Assembly (NCBI GenBank): GCA_963804825.1
Contig: CAWDRV010000006.1
Span: forward strand, 372,001 to 436,000
Direction of reading: 5' to 3'
DNA: 64,000 nt
From: JBKQVT01 sp963804825
GTDB lineage: Bacteria > Planctomycetota > Planctomycetia > Pirellulales > Thermoguttaceae
Made by a program: the position numbers and the translations under genes. Shown piece by piece: positions 58,662-64,000 of the stretch; position 1 is the first letter of the stretch, and each line of letters starts with the position of its first letter. The notes under the pieces were generated by a model. The model did not search any database. It was not told the origin of the DNA and saw nothing but the letters and a program-made list of their open reading frames with translations.

Positions 58662-60058
58662 CTAATTCTCGGCCGCCATTTTCAGCGCCACCAGGTAGGG
58701 CACCGGCTCGCTGCCCAAGGCGTTCAGCACCGTGCCGCCGGCCGTGAAGGTGTAGGTCACCCAGTCCGCCTGGCCGTATTTCTCCAACGACGTGCCGCCT
58801 TCGCCGCCGCCGATGTAGACCTTCAGCCCGGCGTCGGTCATCCGCTTCAACTGGCCGACGAACTTCCGCGTGCCCTCCTCGAATCGCGGGTCCTCGAACA
58901 TGCCGAACACGCCGTTGTGGAAGACCACCGCCGGCGGGCGGTCGTTGCGGTGCCGCTCGATGACCCGGCTGACCGTGTTGGCGAACAACTCGCTGGAGGC
59001 CGGGCCGATGTCGAACTGCTGGTTGCCCGGCCCGATGGTCTCCGACACCCGGCCGTCTTGCAACACGAAATCGATCGGCAGCACGAACCGGATCCCCTTG
59101 GCATGGCCCTCGGAGAGCATCCGCTTGGCCTGCTCGATGCGCGCGGGGGCGATGTAATACGGCTTGTCGCCGTGGGCCGGGTCCTCGCACAGTCCCAGGT
59201 TGAACGGGCGGCCTTCCAGCTCCTCGGCCGCCTTCTTCAACGCCATGGCCAGCGACCCGGCCGAAATCACCAGCCGAATCGTGCCGCGATGGATCATCGC
59301 TTCCATGTCGTCGAGCTTGTCGGCCTTCAGACCGCTGAAAATGACCAGCAACGCCCCCAGGCAGTCCTTCAGCGGGCCGTCGAACTGCTCGGCCTCGTAC
59401 TTGCCCAGGGCCACCCGATCCATCGCCGCCGGCACGACCACGCTTGAAGCGTCCAGGCTGCCGGCCGAAAACGCCTCGTGGACGTAGACGCGGGCGAGCT
59501 TCTCGGCACACTCGTTGGCGAACTTGGCCAGCCGCTCGGCCAGTTTCGGGCAGTCGGCGGGCTTGGCCTTCCAGAGCACCCGCTCGATGTCGTACTTCCG
59601 CGTGTTTTGCAGCATGAGCACGCTGCCCGGCGCGGCGGAGCGGACCGCGGCGGCCGCCTCGTCCTTGATCGTAAGCGTCGCCGGATCGAGCCAATCGGCG
59701 ATGAAGGCGACCTCGCAGCCGAGGATCTCGGCCAGCCGGTCGCGGACCTTCGCAAGCGATTTCTCCGGCTCGCGGCCGATATGGCCGAAAATGATCTGCT
59801 TCCAGCCCTTCTTGCCGGCCGTAATCGAGGGTCTGCTTTCATGGACCGCAGACGGATATCGCCATCGCCCACATTGGGGCCCGGCTTGGCATCGACATCG
59901 CCGCGCACGAGCACGGGCGTGCCGCTGGGCACGTCGGCAAGCGACTCCAGGCGCGGGATGGCGTCCAGATATTGTTCCAAGGGAAGTTTCGGCACATCGG
60001 GATTATCGCCCAGGATTCCGCGGCACCAGGCCGCCATTTTGTCGGCAGTCGTTGTCAT
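58662..60058 (-). CDS. Divergent phosphoglycerate kinase-like protein (one frameshift)
   Basis: Starts at ATG 60058 (MTTTADKMAAWCRGILGDN). A one-base change near 59825 separates PVLVRGDVDAKPGPNVGD from GWKQIIFGHIGREPEKSL. Later PGK landmarks are weakly kept: SVLMLQNTRKYDIE (for ...LLENVRF), VIFSGLKADKLDDMEAMI (for GAKVSDKI), AVVFHNGVFGMFEDPRFEEG (for WNGPMGVFE), VYIGGGEGGTSLEKYG (for GGGDT) and YTFTAGGTVLNALG. Divergent across the active site, so it may be a PGK with unusual properties or a paralogue with another phosphotransfer. Three 21-bp tandem repeats lie directly upstream of its start. Confidence 0.7.
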
Positions 60059-60073
60059 ACGTCACTCCGTTCT

Positions 60074-60136
60074 TCATGGAAAAGCCCACGTTGTTCATGG
60101 AAAAGCCCACGTTATCCGTGGAAAAGCCCCGATTGG
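60074..60136. repeat. Three tandem 21-bp repeats upstream of the PGK-like gene
   Basis: TTCATGGAAAAGCCCACGTTG (60074-60094), then the same with A at the end (60095-60115), and a diverged third copy TCCGTGGAAAAGCCCCGATTG (60116-60136). They lie 15-80 bases before the start on the minus strand. Confidence 0.75.
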
Positions 60137-60247
60137 CAGCGCCGTCCAGGAAAGCCGACAAGATAACACTTTCCGGGCAGCTTGACCAGGGGGAGGGAGG
60201 ATGGGGGGGGCCGACGATCGGCGGTTCCGCAACGGATGCCGAGGAGG

Positions 60248-60352
60248 CTGCGAAACCGCAAGCGCGCAACCAACCGTTAGCAGCGGTTCAGCCCCCACGA
60301 CGCAGTCGTGGGGCTTTTCCCCAATCCCCAATCCCCAATCCCCAATCCCCTT
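60248..60352. repeat. CTGCGAAACCGC word, CCCCACGAC hairpin and CCCCAAT array
   Basis: 60248-60264 is the 17-mer also at 3102 (complement) and 39338. 60293-60313 is the hairpin CCCCACGAC-GCA-GTCGTGGGG followed by CTTTTCC. 60318-60350 is four copies of CCCCAAT. Lies after the end of the TlpA-like gene, whose stop at 60352 abuts it. Confidence 0.7.
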
Positions 60353-62859
60353 CACTCCACGCCCAAGGCCTCGATGCTGCCCGGCGTGGCAACGATCAAC
60401 GCCGGCTTGCCGTCGATCTCCACCGTCGCCAGACCGCACAGCGCCGCGCCGTAGTTGAACTGGTCCACCAGGCGGCCGTCGGCGTCGAGAATGTGGATCG
60501 AGCCGTCGGGGCCGGGCAACAACCATTGGCCCGCGGCGCCGGCGGTGAGCTTGCCGGCGATGATCGGCTCGATCGGCTGCGATTGGAATCCTTGCGGCAG
60601 CGTGTAGTTCCACAAATCCTCGCCCTTGAGATTGAAGCCGAGGACCAGGTTTTCGCCGAGTTTCCGTGACGCCACCGCACAATAACGCCATTGACCGTCG
60701 CCGGCCAGGTCGGCGGCGACGATCGATTGGAGAAATCGCCGTGGCACGACGATGTCCGGGCTGGCCTCTTGAAGCTCGGAATTCAGCACCGCCAACGACC
60801 CGCGGCTATGGGTGCAGAGGAGGTTGCGGCGGCCCTGTTCGGGCGGACCAATCGCCATGCGGACGTTGTTCAGCAAGCGATTCGAAAGTCAAGCGCTTGC
60901 CGTCCAGCGAGGCGGCCTGCACGCCGACCAGGCCCCAATAGCCGACGTACAGCCGGAGCTTGCCGTCGCCGTCCAGGTCGGCCAGTTGCACGTCGGCGAT
61001 GCCGCTATGGCGATTTTCCAGGGCGTCGGCCGGATAGCTGACCAACAGGTTCCAGTTCTCGTCGAACAGGTGCGCCCGCTGCTGCATCTGGGCGAAGGCG
61101 ACGAACAGCCGCTTGCCGTTGGCGCCGACCGCCGTGCGCAGATACCAGACCTTTTCCTCCTTCTGCCGGATGTCGAGCTTGTGGGTGGCCAGCAGGTGGC
61201 CGTTGAGCCCGACTTCCGCGACCGAATTCCAGGAGTCGACGACTTCCAGCCGCGGCGCCCCGCCGAACCGCGGAACCACCAGGATATTGCCCGGCTGCTT
61301 CACGTCCCGACATTTCCACAGCGAGGCGAGCTTGAGGTGTTTCGGTTCGCTGCGGGGGGCGATTTTGACCGGGCGGAATGGGGATTTCCTTCACCCCCGG
61401 CTCGACCGGCGGTTCGCCCTTGGCCGCGGCCTCGATCGCCTGTTGGTGGGCCTTCTGGAGATCGTCATAGCGCTTCAATCCGAGCGGATACACGTCCTTG
61501 CCGGCCAGCAGTTGCTCCAATTGCCCGGGCAGGTCCACCGTGAAACTCGGGACGCCTCCGCGGTCGTCGAAATACTGGACGTCGTAATATTGAACGACGC
61601 CGTCGGGGCCGAGCACGAAGACGGGCATGACCGGGAGCAACGGATAGTCCTTGAAACACAGCGCGTCGGCCGTCTGCTCCGGGTCGCGGACGATCCGAAC
61701 GTGGATCTTCAGATCGTCGAGGGCCTGCTGCAGCTTCTTGTCGTCGGTCGGGACGTCGTCGAGACTGACGGCCAGGAAGACCACGCGGTCGTTGTTCTTG
61801 AATTTCTCACGGATCCGCTCCAACAGTCGCAGACCTTCGAGGGAAGATGGGGACCAGGTTGCCCAGAAATCAAGCACCACGATCTTCTTGGCCAGCGAGT
61901 CGGTCGTGACGGGCTTGCCCGCCAGATCGACAAACTTCAGCCTCGGCGCCCTCTTGCCGAGCAATCGGGCCGACGGGGGCAGGAAGTATTTCACCGCCTC
62001 GGCATCCTTCGGCAACTCGAACGTGAAGAGCTTCGGATCCACCTTTCCGTCAATCGCCGCGCCGGTGAGTTCGACGACCAGCGAGAGGCTCTCGACCGGG
62101 CCACGGGTCTCCAAAGTCTGCCGCAAGGAATCCAACGGGGGAAGCAGCCTCCGCAGCACGAACGTCTCCTGATCGATCCACAGCACCATCGCGCCGTCCG
62201 GGCGTTGGATCTTGATGCGATAGCAGTCGCGGCCGTCGATCTCGCCGGGCTCGACGCGCTGCGGCTCCTCGGCGCCCTGGAGCAGCCATTTCAGCGGGTC
62301 GTCGTCCAGCAGCAGCCTCAAGGGGATCGGTATGCCCGCCGGCCCGTTCGTCAGGGTTTGCGCCAGGATCGGGTCGCTGTCAAACAGCGGCAGGGTCAGC
62401 TTGGCCGGATCGTCCTTGGTCAACACCTGTCCGGGCAAATAGTTGACCGTTGCGCGGAACTGTTTGCCGTCGGCCACGACCTGGGCGTCGTAGACCTTCA
62501 ATCGCACCTTGTTGGGACGCACCAGGACGACGGAGAAACTCCGCTCCATCTCGATGGCCTTTTGGCCTGCCTGTTGCACCGCCGAGCCGCACCGTGCCCA
62601 GGTCCTGGTAGGTCGAGGCCTTGCGATAGGCGGCCACCATGTTCTCCAGCACGGCCCGGGCGGAGCAGCGGACCTTGCCGCGGCGGCGGCCTTCTTTTCG
62701 CCCGTTTTCCGGGCCCGCCTTTTCCTCGGTCGCCGTCTTGCCGGCTCTGCGCCGCAGGCGGCGTGGAGGGTTTTTCACAGCCGCCGAAGCCATGCCAGCA
62801 GGCACGCGACCGCAAGAGAGCGCAAAGGACGGCCGGAAGAGGCGCCGAGAGTAACGCAT
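60352..62859 (-). CDS. TlpA/redoxin-like protein without cysteines, DUF2092-like N-terminus and propeller-like C-terminus (at least three frameshifts)
   Basis: Probable start ATG 62859 with a signal peptide that is itself split by a base change (RPLRSLAVACLLAWLRRL). A LolA/DUF2092-like region follows (VLENMVAAYRKASTYQDLGT, LKWLLQGAEEPQRVEPGEI). The redoxin domain reads IVVLDFWATWSPSSLEGLRL, where the usual WCPPC is WSPSS, so no redox cysteines remain. Then YYDVQYFDDRGGVPSFTVD and, after breaks near 62590, 61370 and 60875, a beta-rich end with ADLDGDGKLRLYVGYWGLV and AADLAGDGQWRYCAV, like FG-GAP/propeller repeats. Likely a periplasmic carrier-plus-scaffold protein. Function unknown. Confidence 0.65.
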
Positions 62860-63064
62860 GGATCAATTCCTTCATTTTGGATTCTTCCGCAACGGCGAAC
62901 GGTGAACGGCGGAATGGGACGGGCCGTGGAATAGAATAACTCATTATTTGCGAATTGACTATCCGCGTAAAGCTCGACTTCTTGACGATGCGACGATTCA
63001 ACGGATAATGGAAGTGAATCGAGCGATGTTTGACTGAACTGCCTCCCTTGCACAGTTTAACTCT
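62860..63064. promoter_or_regulatory. Divergent intergenic region
   Basis: About 200 bases between the TlpA-like and LarA-like starts, AT-richer than its surroundings (63,000 region: TAATGGAAGTGAATCGAGCG). ATTATT and AATAACTC words near 62935-62950 could hold the divergent promoters. No gene is seen. Confidence 0.4.
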
Positions 63065-64000
63065 ATGGCGGTTTTGCACTACGGGACCGACTCTTCGGTC
63101 CGGCTGGAATTTGCGGACGGCGTCGCGCCGGAGTTGTGCGGCACGCCGCGCGGAGTGCCGTTGACGGATCCGGCGGCCGCGGTCGCCGCCGCGCTCGACC
63201 GGCCGCTGGATTACCCGCCGCTGGCCAAGACCGCCATGCCCGGCGACCGCGTGGCGTTGGTGCTGGACCACGCGGCGCCCCAAGCGGCCCGGGTGGCCGC
63301 CGCGGTGATCCGTACGCTCGTTTCCGCGGGCGTCGAGCCCGACGGCATCAGCATCCTGCGGACCGAGGCCGACATTCACAGCGGCGGCGAAGACCCCTGC
63401 CGGCTGCTCGATGCGACGCTGGCCGAGCGGATTTCCACGGTCACGCACGATCCGGAGGACCGCGCAGACTTGGCCTACCTGGCGGCCGACGACAACGGCC
63501 AGCCGATCCTGCTGAACCGCTTGCTCACCGATGCCGACGTGGTGCTGCCCATCGGTTGTCTGCAAAACGAGGCCGCCACCGGCTATTTCGGCATTCATAC
63601 GCCCGTGTTTCCCACCTTTTCCGACCAGAGGACGCTGCTGCGGTTTCGTCGGCTGGATGCCCTGGGCGGCGACGGACCGTGCAAGCGGCGGTTGAGAAGC
63701 GAGGTGGACCAGACGGCCTGGCTGCTGGGGGTGAATTTCACCGTGCAATGGGTGCCCGCCGCCGGCGATCGCCTTCTGCACGTCGTGGCCGGCCAGTCCG
63801 ACGCGGTCCGCCGTCGCGGCCGGCAGTTGTACGACGACGCCTGGAACTGGCTGGTCCCGCGGCGGGCCAGCCTGGTCGTGGCCGCCATCGAAGGGGGCGA
63901 CGACGGAACAGACCTGGGAGAACCTCGGCCGCACGCTCGAAACGGCCGGCGCGCTGGTCGAGGACGACGGCGCCATTGCCGTCTGCTGCGACTTGGCCGC
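63065..64000 (+). CDS. LarA/DUF2088-family protein (lactate racemase-like), truncated by window end (one frameshift)
   Basis: Starts ATG 63065 (MAVLHYGTDSSVRLEFADG). Residues to about 280 read cleanly: PGDRVALVLDHAAPQAARVA, ISILRTEADIHSGGEDPCR and DVVLPIGCLQNEAATGYFGI are LarA-type N-terminal elements. An extra G near 63905 shifts the frame, after which EQTWENLGRTLETAGALVED continues. LarA racemases use a nickel-pincer cofactor. The key Lys/His region would be beyond the window or is not obvious here, so the activity may differ. The C-terminal half is missing. Confidence 0.75.
   Translation, partial: MAVLHYGTDSSVRLEFADGVAPELCGTPRGVPLTDPAAAVAAALDRPLDYPPLAKTAMPGDRVALVLDHAAPQAARVAAAVIRTLVSAGVEPDGISILRTEADIHSGGEDPCRLLDATLAERISTVTHDPEDRADLAYLAADDNGQPILLNRLLTDADVVLPIGCLQNEAATGYFGIHTPVFPTFSDQRTLLRFRRLDALGGDGPCKRRLRSEVDQTAWLLGVNFTVQWVPAAGDRLLHVVAGQSDAVRRRGRQLYDDAWNWLVPRRASLVVAAIEGGDDGTDLGEPRPHARNGRRAGRGRRRHCRLLRLGR

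Overview
The window is GC-rich bacterial DNA and looks like a member of the Planctomycetota, probably Pirellulales-like. The evidence is two DUF1559 prepilin-like proteins with the H-X9-DG signature, a DUF1573 protein, several PilM-type genes fused to unusual domains, bacterial TMTC-like membrane/TPR proteins, a probable futalosine-pathway gene end, and intergenic DNA full of small palindromic and tandem repeats. I see one tRNA (Arg, TCT), one intact insertion sequence, no rRNA and no CRISPR array.

Layout. 1-149: end of a probable menaquinone gene. 154-2931: a Skp-SppA fusion protease. 3153-9190: a CecR/YbhGFSR-like ABC-2 exporter operon (TetR regulator, HlyD adaptor, two ATPases, two permeases). 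9420-10748: MFS transporter. 10816-12098: a 1283-bp IS with perfect 16-bp ends and a 5-bp target duplication, inserted in a repeat array. 12116-15129: GH38-like protein. 15466-20922: PilM plus three unknown genes that look like a PilMNO-type trans-envelope set. 20930-23181: NifU-NifS. 23443-29077: two TMTC-like membrane/TPR proteins around a Dol-P-Man-synthase-like GT2, a candidate O-mannosylation locus. 29436-36537: LysM-YkuD, tRNA, small exported protein, condensation-like acyltransferase, DUF1559, polyprenyl synthase, HTH-receiver. 37339-43471: hemC, DUF502, ComF, aminotransferase, LptF/G permease, cyclophilin. 43722-48940: lipoprotein, a cysteine-rich secreted protein, DUF1573, DUF1559. 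49230-53541: an unknown protein and a zinc-ribbon/TPR/PilM protein whose PilM fold appears circularly permuted. 53665-64000: serpin, sodium/solute symporter with a small partner, methyltransferase, divergent PGK-like enzyme, cysteine-less TlpA-like protein, and the start of a LarA/DUF2088 protein.

Many genes (more than 30 sites) are broken by single-base frame changes that re-enter frame at once and leave conserved family sequence intact on both sides. This fits sequencing or assembly indels better than gene decay, so I join such pieces into single CDS entries and name the break points. Neighbouring genes such as sppA, hemC, nifS and the polyprenyl synthase read through intact.

The most unusual content is (i) the permuted PilM, (ii) the TMTC/DPM-like cluster, (iii) the cysteine-rich repeat protein, and (iv) several families of hairpin elements whose arms covary between copies, which sit at gene ends, supply stop codons, and in one case lie in frame inside a coding sequence.
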